Positions 1 to 7,324 of a stretch of DNA of 50,463 nucleotides are shown in pieces. The stretch's first letter is position 1; the number at the start of each line of letters is the position of its first letter. Source of the stretch: Candidatus Sungbacteria bacterium RIFCSPLOWO2_02_FULL_51_17 (GTDB lineage Bacteria > Patescibacteriota > Minisyncoccia > Sungbacterales > GWA2-42-14); the NCBI GenBank assembly GCA_001820785.1, contig MHQW01000043.1, positions 24,931-75,393 on the forward strand. The letters run 5' to 3'. Under the pieces are notes generated by a model. The model was not told the origin of the DNA. It did not search any database and worked only from the letters and a program-made list of their open reading frames with translations. The translations under genes and the position numbers were made by a program.

Positions 1-921
1 GTATCGGTCAACGCCAAGCACCTTCATGGCGCTTTCAACGGGCGTGCCCTTTATTTTTGACTGAAGAAGGATCAGCGCCTCAACCGGATCTTTCGCCCTG
101 AACTCTTTTGCGTTCTCATATACTGCGTACATACTCGCAAGAAGCGAGGGATACGTTGAGAACACAAATGTGTATCCGAACGACTGAAGCTCTCGGAGCG
201 TCATGGGGTGCTCTTCCGCGGGCCAGAAAAACGACGGTGACAGGTTGAACGAAAGTCCGAGCGTCGGCATACATGCCTTCATCCCTTCGGCAAATGCTTT
301 AGCGCTTTCCCTGGACGGCGTAGGAAACTCGCACCACACAGAGTCAGCCCCCGCCCTTGCGTAAGCAAGTCCGCGGCGAAGTGCCTCATCAATGTCTCCG
401 CCGACTCGCGGGTCCTTTTTAGCGCCGGCGGCGCTAAACGCGTCGGTGCGCGCGATAACAACACGGCTGTAATCAACGCGATCTCGCGTGTCCAAGGCCG
501 CACGAAGTTTGCCGAGAAATTCCTCCATCGGCAACACTTCTTTGCCGGCAATGTGTCCGCATCGCTTGGGATATTTCTGATCCTCAATGTGAATGCCCGC
601 AACATTGGTTTTTGTAAGCATATCGGTAACCGTGCGAATGACATTATGGGTTGAGCCATAGCCGTCATCAATGTCGGCGACCGCAGGCAGATCGGTCGCT
701 TCAGCAACGTACATCATCGCCTGAAGCATTTCGGTCCCGCCGATAATGCCGTAGTCGGGCCGCCCGCGAAGTGCTGCGGCGGCATATCCTCCGAGATACA
801 AACACTCATGCCCGGCAAGCTTTGCGATCATCGCGTCCATCGCGCTTGAAACACCGAGCGCAAAGACGCCTTTGGACATGAGCGTTCGCAGTTTTGCGCC
901 CCTGCCATTCGTCTGTTCCAT
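1..921 (-). CDS. isocitrate lyase / PEP mutase family protein (3' end cut by window)
   Basis: Reading the minus strand from the ATG at 921 gives an open frame of 307 codons that runs off the window, so the C terminus is missing; the ORF track lists only a shadow of it (279..707). The protein has the features of the isocitrate lyase/PEP mutase TIM barrel: an Asp-rich metal-binding stretch (ADIDDGYG), the catalytic loop KRCGH, then an IARTDAF strand and an SPSFFW segment that resembles the NYSPSFNW-type region of isocitrate lyases. Family members cleave C-C bonds of 2-hydroxy- or methyl-dicarboxylates using Mg2+ and an active-site Cys, which is present here. Substrate (isocitrate, methylisocitrate, dimethylmalate) cannot be decided. 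No malate synthase or TCA gene is nearby, which is odd for a glyoxylate enzyme. It follows the pit operon on the same strand but behind a terminator. Confidence 0.85.
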   Translation of the reverse strand, partial: MEQTNGRGAKLRTLMSKGVFALGVSSAMDAMIAKLAGHECLYLGGYAAAALRGRPDYGIIGGTEMLQAMMYVAEATDLPAVADIDDGYGSTHNVIRTVTDMLTKTNVAGIHIEDQKYPKRCGHIAGKEVLPMEEFLGKLRAALDTRDRVDYSRVVIARTDAFSAAGAKKDPRVGGDIDEALRRGLAYARAGADSVWCEFPTPSRESAKAFAEGMKACMPTLGLSFNLSPSFFWPAEEHPMTLRELQSFGYTFVFSTYPSLLASMYAVYENAKEFRAKDPVEALILLQSKIKGTPVESAMKVLGVDRY

Positions 922-977
922 GATGTTGTTGTAAAAGAAAACTTTACCTATCGTATACCAAAAATCCACGCCGGTCA

Positions 978-1006
978 AAACAAAAACCCCGATCACTCGG
1001 GGGCTC
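978..1006 (-). terminator. rho-independent terminator of the pit operon
   Basis: On the minus strand a CCCCGA/TCGGGG hairpin with a 4-nt loop is followed by TTTTTGTTTT. The stop codon of the permease lies in the hairpin loop. It separates the phosphate genes from the lyase gene downstream. Confidence 0.7.
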
Positions 1007-2081
1007 CTTCGGCGGCAGGCCGCTCAAAGAATGGAACAACTCTTTCACATCCGAAAATTAGAATCAACAGCACCGCCACGAACACGCCCATGCCGGCAAG
1101 TCCGAAAAGATGAAAAACCTTCGCCGATACAAACGCCACAAAGCCACAGACGGGGAAGGTAAGGATCCACGCCCACACAATGTGGGACACGGTGTTCCAC
1201 CGCACGAACTTCACTCTTTTGGCAAGACCGACACCGATGATGGATGTGCCGATCGTGTGCGTCGTTGAAAGCGGCACCCCCAACCACGAGGCAAAAATGA
1301 TGGTGGATGCCGCAGAGGCCTCTGCGGAAAACCCTTGATAGGTCTCAAGCTTCACCATGCGATCTCCCATCGTGCGAATGATGCGCATGCCGCCAAGAGA
1401 TGTTCCGAGTCCCATAACAACGGCACACAGCAGTACCACCCAGAACGGGACCGCAAAGGTGGTCATGGCCCCGCCCAGAAGAAGCGCCAGGGAGAACGCT
1501 CCCATGAACTTCTGGCCATCGTTGGACCCATGGCTGAACGCCATAAAAGCGGCCGAGCATATCTGTATGATCCCGAAGTTCTTCCGACACCAGCTTGCCG
1601 GGGAAGAAGAAAACAGGATCTGGACGATCTTTGCGATAAGATAGCCGCCGCATGTTCCCAAGATCGTTGAAAAAAGAAGGCCAATGAGGACCTTAGACCA
1701 TCCGCCCCACAGAAGGACGCCGGGGCCCACCGCAAGGCCGGCGCCGGAAAGGCCGGCGATAAGTGCATGCGACTCGCTCGTGGGAATGCCGAAGCGCCAC
1801 GCAAAGACGCTCCATGAGATGATGGCGATCATGGCCGCCGCCACCGTTATGAGGTCAACCGCCTCGGGTCGTATGATTCCCTTGCCAATGGTGGATGCTA
1901 CCGCGGTGCCCGAAAATGCGCCTGCGGTGTTCAGAAGCGTTGCAAGAATGACGGCGGTGCGTGGAGAAAGGGTTCGCGTTGATACGACAGTTGCGATCGC
2001 GTTCGGCGCATCGGTCCACCCGTTTACAAACTCCGCGGCAAGGATCAGCATGAGCACCCCGGCGAGGAGATAGAATTCCAC
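993..2081 (-). CDS. pit: inorganic phosphate transporter, PiT family
   Basis: A 362-residue polytopic membrane protein with the two halves of the PiT (PF01384) duplication: NGWTDAPNAIATVVSTR near residue 20 and GIPTSESHALIAGLSGAG near residue 100 in the first half, and HGSNDGQKFMG and GVPLSTTHTIG in the second. PiT carriers import metal-phosphate by cation symport. The start is a GTG preceded by a very strong AGGAGGGGAGG ribosome-binding site, which fixes the start. It lies 9 nt after the DUF47 gene, with which it forms an operon. Length is short relative to E. coli PitA (about 500) but normal for the compact PiT branch. Confidence 0.95.
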   Translation of the reverse strand: MEFYLLAGVLMLILAAEFVNGWTDAPNAIATVVSTRTLSPRTAVILATLLNTAGAFSGTAVASTIGKGIIRPEAVDLITVAAAMIAIISWSVFAWRFGIPTSESHALIAGLSGAGLAVGPGVLLWGGWSKVLIGLLFSTILGTCGGYLIAKIVQILFSSSPASWCRKNFGIIQICSAAFMAFSHGSNDGQKFMGAFSLALLLGGAMTTFAVPFWVVLLCAVVMGLGTSLGGMRIIRTMGDRMVKLETYQGFSAEASAASTIIFASWLGVPLSTTHTIGTSIIGVGLAKRVKFVRWNTVSHIVWAWILTFPVCGFVAFVSAKVFHLFGLAGMGVFVAVLLILIFGCERVVPFFERPAAEGAPE

Positions 2082-2090
2082 CCTCCCCTC

Positions 2091-2762
2091 CTATGAGTGC
2101 TTCATGAGAATTTGATCGGCTACGTTCGCGCAATCCTCGGCCTTGTCCGTCACGATCTCAAGAAGATTGTAGATGTCAGCCCAGGCAAGATACAACGGCA
2201 GGTCTATGGTCTGGGCCCCGAGACGCCCAAAAATGCCGCGCCGCGCCTCTTCTTTGATCTCGTCGCCCATGTTCTCAAGACGGTGGATCTCAATGCAAAG
2301 CTCTCGTATCGCATCGGCGTTTTTCCGCGGATGCTTCAGCAGGCGACAGATCTGAACAAGGGCCTTGGTGCCGTCAAGAATGGTCGCGGATAACCGCTGT
2401 GCCTCCGGCGTTGACACCTGCAACTCGTACACCGTCGCAAATGCCTTTGACGCCTTATAGATATAGTCCACAACGTCGTCCAGTGCCTGTGTCAACGCGC
2501 GAATATCTTCCTTGTCAATGGGCGTGATAAACTCGGTGTTTATCCGCCGCATGACGGCATGCGTTATGACATCTGCCTCATGTTCCTTCTCCTTGATGCT
2601 CGCGGGGATCGCGGAAATGAGGTGCGCCCCCGACGCGGGCTCACCGGAAGCCGCAGCGTCTAAAAGGCGCTTTAAAAGGTCGGCGGCGGCGTGCACAATG
2701 TTCGCATGACTCTCAAAAAGCTCAAAAAACGAGGGTTGCCGCTTCTGCCACGGCCAGACCAT
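2091..2762 (-). CDS. DUF47 / PhoU-like phosphate transport accessory protein
   Basis: A 223-residue all-helical protein of the DUF47 (TIGR00153, PhoU-like) family. Recognisable are an N-terminal FFELFESHA segment, KEKEHEADVITHAVMRRI with the E..HEAD metal-binding helix, and a second repeat ending in RLENMGDEIKEEARRG plus a C-terminal EIVTDKAEDCANVADQI helix. These proteins are usually encoded next to PiT permeases and are thought to modulate them. The ATG is preceded by AAAGGAG, and the gene is the first of a two-gene operon. Confidence 0.92.
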   Translation of the reverse strand: MVWPWQKRQPSFFELFESHANIVHAAADLLKRLLDAAASGEPASGAHLISAIPASIKEKEHEADVITHAVMRRINTEFITPIDKEDIRALTQALDDVVDYIYKASKAFATVYELQVSTPEAQRLSATILDGTKALVQICRLLKHPRKNADAIRELCIEIHRLENMGDEIKEEARRGIFGRLGAQTIDLPLYLAWADIYNLLEIVTDKAEDCANVADQILMKHS

Positions 2763-2816
2763 ACGGCTCCTTTCGAGGTTGGTGGTTAGTGAATACTGTC
2801 AATGGACTCGGATACT

Positions 2817-2844
2817 ATAATAGCACATATATGATAAAAATCAA
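2817..2844 (-). promoter_or_regulatory. extended -10 promoter of the DUF47-pit operon
   Basis: On the minus strand a TTGATT -35 box (2844-2839) lies 16 nt before TATTAT (2822-2817), which is preceded by TGC, an extended -10 element. Transcription would begin near 2810, about 48 nt before the DUF47 ATG. No Pho-box-like direct repeat was noticed. Confidence 0.5.
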
Positions 2845-2891
2845 GTGCCCGTGTTGATTTGTGGCCAAAAATCATGTAGTATGGCGTCATC

Positions 2892-2940
2892 GCACCCATG
2901 GCTCAATTGGGTCTAAAGCAATGGGATTGCTTTTAGACGG
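2892..2940 (+). pseudogene. 5' piece of a degenerate tRNA-Lys copy with an inserted hairpin
   Basis: GCACCCATGGCTCAATTGG matches the first 19 bases of the intact tRNA-Lys at 2970 (2 differences). It then breaks off into a hairpin, GTCTAAAGCAAT-GGG-ATTGCTTTTAGAC (2911-2938), which sits where the D-loop should close, followed by GGGC that could still pair with GCTC. The anticodon and T arms do not follow. It is probably a remnant of a duplicated tRNA gene. Confidence 0.55.
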
Positions 2941-2955
2941 GCTTCTCCAGGTTAT

Positions 2956-3056
2956 GTACTCCTCTTTTTGCACCCATAGCTCAGTTGGTAGAGCAGCTCC
3001 CTCTTAAGGAGATTGTCGCAGGTTCGAATCCTGCTGGGTGCAAAAAGAGGAGTACT
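2956..3056 (+). repeat. perfect inverted repeat extending the tRNA-Lys acceptor stem
   Basis: GTACTCCTCTTTTT just before the tRNA and AAAAAGAGGAGTAC just after it are exact reverse complements. They continue the 7-bp acceptor stem into an uninterrupted 21-bp helix. The precursor RNA would therefore carry the tRNA on a 14-bp extra stem. Confidence 0.85.
2970..3042 (+). tRNA. tRNA-Lys (anticodon CTT)
   Basis: A 73-nt cloverleaf: acceptor GCACCCA/TGGGTGC with A73, D arm GCTC/GAGC with a GG-containing loop, anticodon stem GCTCC/GGAGA with loop CTCTTAA (anticodon CTT, reading AAG) and T arm GCAGG-TTCGAAT-CCTGC. The top pair of the anticodon stem is a G-A mismatch. No CCA is encoded. It is flanked by a perfect 14-nt inverted repeat and by two broken copies of itself. 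ORF 2952..3176 on the minus strand is an antisense artefact of this tRNA. Confidence 0.93.
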
Positions 3057-3077
3057 GCAATAGGGGCCCTGGAAGAG

Positions 3078-3173
3078 AGGGCTCCCTCTTTCAGCCAGTG
3101 GCTGATCCGCCTCCGGCGGAAAGGAGATTGTCACTGGATCGCTGCCCAATAGGCAGGAATCCTGCTGGGCGCG
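3078..3173 (+). pseudogene. 3' piece of a degenerate tRNA-Lys copy with inserted hairpins
   Basis: GGCTCCCTCTT, AAAGGAGATTGTC and GGAATCCTGCTGGGCGC line up in order with the anticodon arm, variable region and T/acceptor arms of the intact tRNA-Lys. Between them sit AGCC-AGT-GGCT and TCCGCC-TCC-GGCGGA hairpins in the anticodon loop and TGCC-CAATA-GGCA before the T arm; the TTCG of the T loop is lost. Together with the 5' piece it brackets the intact tRNA, as if one tRNA gene had been opened and a second placed inside it. Confidence 0.5.
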
Positions 3174-3397
3174 CAAAAATCATTTTTATAATAAATACCA
3201 ACATCTATGAAACACCAAGAAAGGTTTGCCAACTCAAAAGATACATTTAAAGACATACAAAAGTTTCATGAGCTTTTCGTGTTATTGCAATCGGGCGGAC
3301 TCGGCGAGTAATACTAAGTTGCCCATGAAGAGGTAGCGAGGCTGGCACCTTCCAGCCCCTAAAAGACATTCGGCGATGGGCGTACGCTCAAATACAT

Positions 3398-4702
3398 ATG
3401 GAAAATTTTGAGAAGGAATACGATAAGCTTGCTCCGCAAAAAATGCGCGCATCGCGCTTGATGGCAGAGTCGGACGATACCGCTGCCCCACCTTCTGATG
3501 CCGGAGCTGCTGCTGCCGAAAAAAATTATTCTGTCTCTTCAGAATTCCAAGAATATGTAAGGGGTCATCCCCCAATACAAAGGGTGTTTTCGCCTGAAAA
3601 TGAGCTGGCAAAAATACGGCGACTACCGAAAAACGAACAACGAGCGGCCCTCATCACCTTCAAAGAATTGCTGGCACGACAGCGGACCGCGTGGGCCGCG
3701 TGTCGCGTGTTTATTGAAAAGAGCATTGAGGCAAATAATGGCATTCCCAAAAAGGAGCTCTTGAATTTGGCAAGGCGGTTTGGAGACCAATACGGTTTTA
3801 CGAACGAACAGCGAAAAACAGCCGAGCGCCTTATTGATGGTTACTATAAGTACCGATACCGGGCGCTCCAGATGAGACGGCGGTTCCCCGATGACAAAAA
3901 GCTCATAAAAAAAATACTAGGAATGGACCCTGAAGAGATCGGGCAAGTAGACATTACGGTCGGACCGATGACCATAGATCTTACAGTAGGCGGGGCTAGT
4001 ATGAAAAAAATATATGAAAAGACGGGGGGCGCACAGGTGTCAGGATTTCAGTATGGAGGATTTGCGTGGCATACGGCCGGCAGAAATCCAATATTTTATA
4101 CCGTCATAAATCAGGACCAAGAAACAAGAGGGGCATTTGACGATCTCACTGGCGAGGAAACCAGAAGACACGAGCATGAACACCAAAAAAATGAACTTTT
4201 TAGAAGCGTGTTTAAGCAAGAAGCTCAACGGGAGGGAACATGGGGCGCGCTTCAACTTGATTTAAAATTTTTAAAATATTATGATGAGAGCGATCCCGAC
4301 ATTACAAAGGCGTTGTTTGAATCATACATGCGCGCTGAAATGACTAACGCTCTTGACTCTGCAAAGGACGAAATAACCGCCACTCTTACTACGATGAGCG
4401 TTTCTGCGCTACAATATAGGTTGGATGATCTTTTTTTTGGAGAACATGGGCCGTGCGATTACCTCGGACCCATGCGTGAGTGGGGTACAAAAGAAAAGAA
4501 TGGCACATATCGAGACCTCGTAGAAAAAATACTGGTCAAAGAATACCGCGCCATCATTGAAAAAGCTGTCGCGTCATATGGCGAGCTCATAAAAACACGA
4601 GCGTACACTTTCCAGGAAGCAACCGCACTTTTGACCGATAAGCCGCTTCCAGAATGGCCAAAGGCCTTACAAAGATTTTTGGAACAAAAAAATGTGAGAT
4701 GA
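3398..4702 (+). CDS. unknown protein with HEHEH putative zinc-protease motif
   Basis: A 434-residue soluble protein with no signal peptide or membrane segment. An acidic/Ala-rich linker (residues 24-42) is followed by a basic helical region (60-180) and a beta-rich part near 185-240. At 258-262 the motif HEHEH fits the HExxH zinc-metallopeptidase signature, preceded by an acidic DDLTGEET stretch, and a possible third ligand, Glu in KDEI, follows near residue 325, as in gluzincins. No known family is recognised. The gene sits alone between the tRNA-Lys cluster and a convergent frameshifted gene, with a slightly A-richer sequence than its neighbours. The ATG at 3398 has no convincing Shine-Dalgarno. 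Confidence 0.75.
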   Translation: MENFEKEYDKLAPQKMRASRLMAESDDTAAPPSDAGAAAAEKNYSVSSEFQEYVRGHPPIQRVFSPENELAKIRRLPKNEQRAALITFKELLARQRTAWAACRVFIEKSIEANNGIPKKELLNLARRFGDQYGFTNEQRKTAERLIDGYYKYRYRALQMRRRFPDDKKLIKKILGMDPEEIGQVDITVGPMTIDLTVGGASMKKIYEKTGGAQVSGFQYGGFAWHTAGRNPIFYTVINQDQETRGAFDDLTGEETRRHEHEHQKNELFRSVFKQEAQREGTWGALQLDLKFLKYYDESDPDITKALFESYMRAEMTNALDSAKDEITATLTTMSVSALQYRLDDLFFGEHGPCDYLGPMREWGTKEKNGTYRDLVEKILVKEYRAIIEKAVASYGELIKTRAYTFQEATALLTDKPLPEWPKALQRFLEQKNVR

Positions 4703-5171
4703 TGTGCCACCTTCTAAAAACGGCTTTTGCCAGTTCTGATGCGCTACGGAAGATGTCGCTACCAGCGCCCGCCACGCACCGGGAATGTGTTCGCGCATGG
4801 GCTCAAGAATGCCGAACTGCCTGATCTCCAGTTTTTTTCAAGCTCCACGGGATCCCGCAGAAGATGAATGAGTTCTTTTCGCTCTTGGGAAGTTTTTCCG
4901 CCCACTCCCGCGCGTGTTCTGCTACTAATGGACATGCGGTATCATGCCAGCGTTCAGTCACGGCATGTTTTGCCACATCAAAAAAATTTTCCACCGACAC
5001 AAGGTCAGAAGAAAGTTCCGGCCACCCGTCGCTTTGTATGGACGCCTCAAGACGGGCGCGGATCTCGCGCCCGAATTTCACGTACCCCGGAAGCCCTTCG
5101 CCGTCGCGAAGCACATCCATGCGGTTTGCCCTGTCGGGCGAAAAATGTTCGCCAAATCGCAGAGTAGCCAT
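4667..5171 (-). pseudogene. frameshifted gene of unknown function (two A-run frameshifts)
   Basis: The track ORF 4803..5171 encodes 122 residues (MATLRFGEHF...) and then becomes nonsense. Adding one A at the minus-strand A4 run (4876-4879) and one at the A7 run (4832-4838) joins it to ELIHLLRDPVELEKKLEIRQ and then FGILEPMREHIPGAW in other frames. This gives one protein of roughly 168 residues that ends at 4667, overlapping the 3' end of the convergent HEHEH gene. The start lies 5 nt after the stop of the C39-like gene, so it is the third gene of a xer - peptidase operon. Either both shifts are homopolymer errors in the assembly or the gene is decaying. No family is recognised. Confidence 0.6.
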
Positions 5172-5176
5172 GCTAA

Positions 5177-5941
5177 TTAATATACAACGACCATGAGCTT
5201 GTTTTGATTGATGCCGCTCGCCGACTGATCCCAGTCGGCGAGCGCTTGATAAAGAAGATTCTGGTCATACCGAAACCCATTACCAAATCGGGTTCCCGGC
5301 TCATTCGTGATGAATGTATTATCGCGATCGTCGTACCCTTTGACAAGAACTGTATGATACACGGGCCCTGGCGACATAAAATACTGGTTCCGCAATTCAC
5401 GACCGGCAAGCGGCAAAATGACCGCGCGATACCGCAATATCTCTTTTTTTACATCCTCCGGCGACCTCACGGGTTTCACTACAGCAACGACCCCATAGCG
5501 ATCCGTAAGCGTTTCGGCGATCTCTCGGGCACCAATATCTTTGTGGTATCCGAAGCGGGAAAGTTCATATCGCATGAGAAAAAGCATCTCGTCTCGAGCG
5601 CGCGCGGGGAGAATGGGAGACAGGGTCTCGGCGCGCACAAATGCTGCCGCCATGACGATAATCGCCTCCTCGCAAAAATCCTGCCAGGGCTGGGCCCAAT
5701 TCCCGAAAGGCGCCTGCGAGGTAAACGGAACCAAAAGTGAAAACGCATCGGGAAGCGTTGCCGGACCCTCCGACACCTCCCGCCACGAGAGATCGCGCAT
5801 AGCAGGCACTCGTACCGGTTCTCTCATTGCTCCAAAACCCGATGCACCAAGGGCGCTCCAGCCGATAAAGACAACTAAAAAAATAGCTAGCTCTCCCGCG
5901 ACGAATACTGCCCCTAACGCAATTATTTTTACCATTCTCAT
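5177..5941 (-). CDS. membrane-anchored C39-like cysteine peptidase
   Basis: 254 residues. One N-terminal membrane segment (about 5-31) anchors a domain of the peptidase C39-like family (PF13529 type). It has LVPFTSQAPFGNW leading to the catalytic Cys90 in DFCEEA, His196 in YHTVLVKGYDD and Asn213 in TNEPGT, i.e. an ordered Cys-His-Asn/Asp set. The topology puts the domain outside the membrane; family members act on peptides or cell-wall links, but the substrate here is unknown. The ATG overlaps the recombinase stop codon (ATGA), so the two are translationally coupled. An alternative Met is residue 3. Confidence 0.85.
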   Translation of the reverse strand: MRMVKIIALGAVFVAGELAIFLVVFIGWSALGASGFGAMREPVRVPAMRDLSWREVSEGPATLPDAFSLLVPFTSQAPFGNWAQPWQDFCEEAIIVMAAAFVRAETLSPILPARARDEMLFLMRYELSRFGYHKDIGAREIAETLTDRYGVVAVVKPVRSPEDVKKEILRYRAVILPLAGRELRNQYFMSPGPVYHTVLVKGYDDRDNTFITNEPGTRFGNGFRYDQNLLYQALADWDQSASGINQNKLMVVVY

Positions 5942-6846
5942 TTTTTTCGCGAAGTCCCGTGGAACTTGTGGTGTATATCTCGCAAGCTCCGGTCCGTGAT
6001 GTGAGTATAAATTTGGGTCGTTGTAATATTTGCATGTCCCAAGAGGGCCTGTACCGAGCGAAGATCCGCCCCATTTCGTAAAAGATCCGTTGCGAAAGAG
6101 TGCCGAAGCTTATGGGGTGTCACTTCTTTCGTAATGCCTGCCGCAATGGCGTGTTTTTTTATCATTCGCTGTACCGAGCGCGGGGTAAGCCGCGTCGGGT
6201 CCTTTTTATCCTGCGCCCGCACGGAGACAAACATCGCCTCGTCCACATCGTCGCGCTTTTTCAGATACTCCGTCAGCGCCGTCTTTGCGGCATCCGACAG
6301 AAACACCACGCGTATCTTATCACCCTTTCCCTTCACTGAAAACTCGTCGCGCGAAAGATTGACCGACATGCGGTTAAGGGCGCAAAGCTCCGAGACGCGA
6401 AGTCCCGTGGAAAAAAAAAGTTCAAGCATTGCTCTGTCGCGAAGTCCCGAAAGTGTTGTCGCACCGGAAACCCGAAGAAGCCGTTCAAGCTCGTCTCCCT
6501 CAAGAAAGCTCACTTCATGGGAGGGCATTTTTCCAAGCTCAATTTTTTCCGCGGCAAGCGTTTTTACATCGCGCCGGGAAAGAAATTTTAAAAAATTCCG
6601 AAGCGCTATTAAGTGATAGGCCTGGGTCTGTTTTTTTAATGCGGCACCCCCCTCTCCCGCGCCCCGGTTCAGATGCAGACGGTATTTTCGGACAACCTCG
6701 TCCGTTATATCCGCGGGATTTCGCGCGCCCGAAAATGTCAAAAACCGAAGAAGGTATCTGTCGTAATTTTCTATGGTTTTCAGCGCACGGCCCTTCTCTA
6801 TTTCAAGATACTCAAGGTATTCTTTTTGTAACTCTTGGAGTGTCAT
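5938..6846 (-). CDS. xerC: tyrosine recombinase XerC/XerD family
   Basis: 302 residues, normal for Xer. An N-terminal SAM-like DNA-binding domain (1-105) precedes the catalytic domain with Arg150 (TGLRVSEL), the beta-hairpin Lys in VKGKGDK (about 172), His245 and Arg248 in HKLRHSFAT, His271 in LLGHANI and the nucleophile Tyr280 (QIYTHI). A single Xer protein is presumably used with a dif site for chromosome dimer resolution; the site itself was not found here. First gene of a coupled operon with the C39-like peptidase. No integron or phage features surround it. Confidence 0.93.
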   Translation of the reverse strand: MTLQELQKEYLEYLEIEKGRALKTIENYDRYLLRFLTFSGARNPADITDEVVRKYRLHLNRGAGEGGAALKKQTQAYHLIALRNFLKFLSRRDVKTLAAEKIELGKMPSHEVSFLEGDELERLLRVSGATTLSGLRDRAMLELFFSTGLRVSELCALNRMSVNLSRDEFSVKGKGDKIRVVFLSDAAKTALTEYLKKRDDVDEAMFVSVRAQDKKDPTRLTPRSVQRMIKKHAIAAGITKEVTPHKLRHSFATDLLRNGADLRSVQALLGHANITTTQIYTHITDRSLRDIHHKFHGTSRKK

Positions 6847-6946
6847 ACCGTCAGTATATCACGAACGTCGCACAATATCATCAGGGCTCTTCCCGTCGTA
6901 AATCATAGGTTTTGTAAGGGTTTTTGCATGAAAAGACCCACCGCCC

Positions 6947-6975
6947 TTGCATGGCAAAGCGTTTTTTGCTATAAT
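6947..6975 (+). promoter_or_regulatory. sigma70-type promoter of rpsO (leaderless)
   Basis: TTGCAT, 17-nt spacer, TATAAT. The -10 box ends 4 nt before the first and 7 nt before the second in-frame ATG, so transcription should begin at the start codon itself. No Shine-Dalgarno exists. Confidence 0.75.
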
Positions 6976-6982
6976 CGCCATG

Positions 6983-7249
6983 ATGTTAAACACAAAACAG
7001 AAATCTAAAATCATTGAGAAGCATCGGTCGCATGCGACCGATTCCGGGTCCGCCGAGATACAGATAGCGATATTGTCGGAAGAAATACGGCGACTCGCGT
7101 TGCATCTCAAAAAACACGCGAAAGACAACCATTCGCGACGCGGTCTTTTGGGCATGGTGGCGCGCCGGCGCAAACTTCTGGACTACCTTGCCCGCACGAA
7201 CGCCAGAAAATACAACAATCTTGTCAAGAAGCTGGGACTCAAAAAGTAA
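6983..7249 (+). CDS. rpsO: 30S ribosomal protein S15
   Basis: 88 residues from the ATG at 6983 (an ATG at 6980 is also possible). The typical S15 blocks are present: DSGSAEIQIAIL, HAKDNHSRRGLLGMVARR and LLDYLARTNARKYNNLVKKLGLKK. The track start at 6947 is rejected because it lies inside the -35 box. S15 binds 16S rRNA helices 20-22 and nucleates the platform of the small subunit. It is followed by its own terminator, then by a NYN nuclease-like gene and pnp, a variant of the common rpsO-pnp arrangement. Confidence 0.97.
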   Translation: MLNTKQKSKIIEKHRSHATDSGSAEIQIAILSEEIRRLALHLKKHAKDNHSRRGLLGMVARRRKLLDYLARTNARKYNNLVKKLGLKK

Positions 7250-7270
7250 ATTTCTCTCTCGTCTTCATGG

Positions 7271-7306
7271 CAACTTACAACAATACCGTTGTAAGTTGTT
7301 TCTTCT
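7271..7306 (+). terminator. terminator after rpsO
   Basis: A perfect 11-bp stem CAACTTACAAC/GTTGTAAGTTG with a 6-nt loop is followed by TTTCTTCT. It lies 21 nt after the rpsO stop and before the NYN gene. Confidence 0.75.
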
Positions 7307-7324
7307 AAATACAGCATCACATCT

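Noticed and set aside
279-707. ORF of 142 aa on the minus strand
   Set aside because: Shadow in another frame of the isocitrate lyase-family gene, which is open across 1..921.
2952-3176. ORF of 74 aa on the minus strand
   Set aside because: Runs antisense through tRNA-Lys and its degenerate copies; the PSRIRTCD-type sequence is a known artefact of antisense tRNA.
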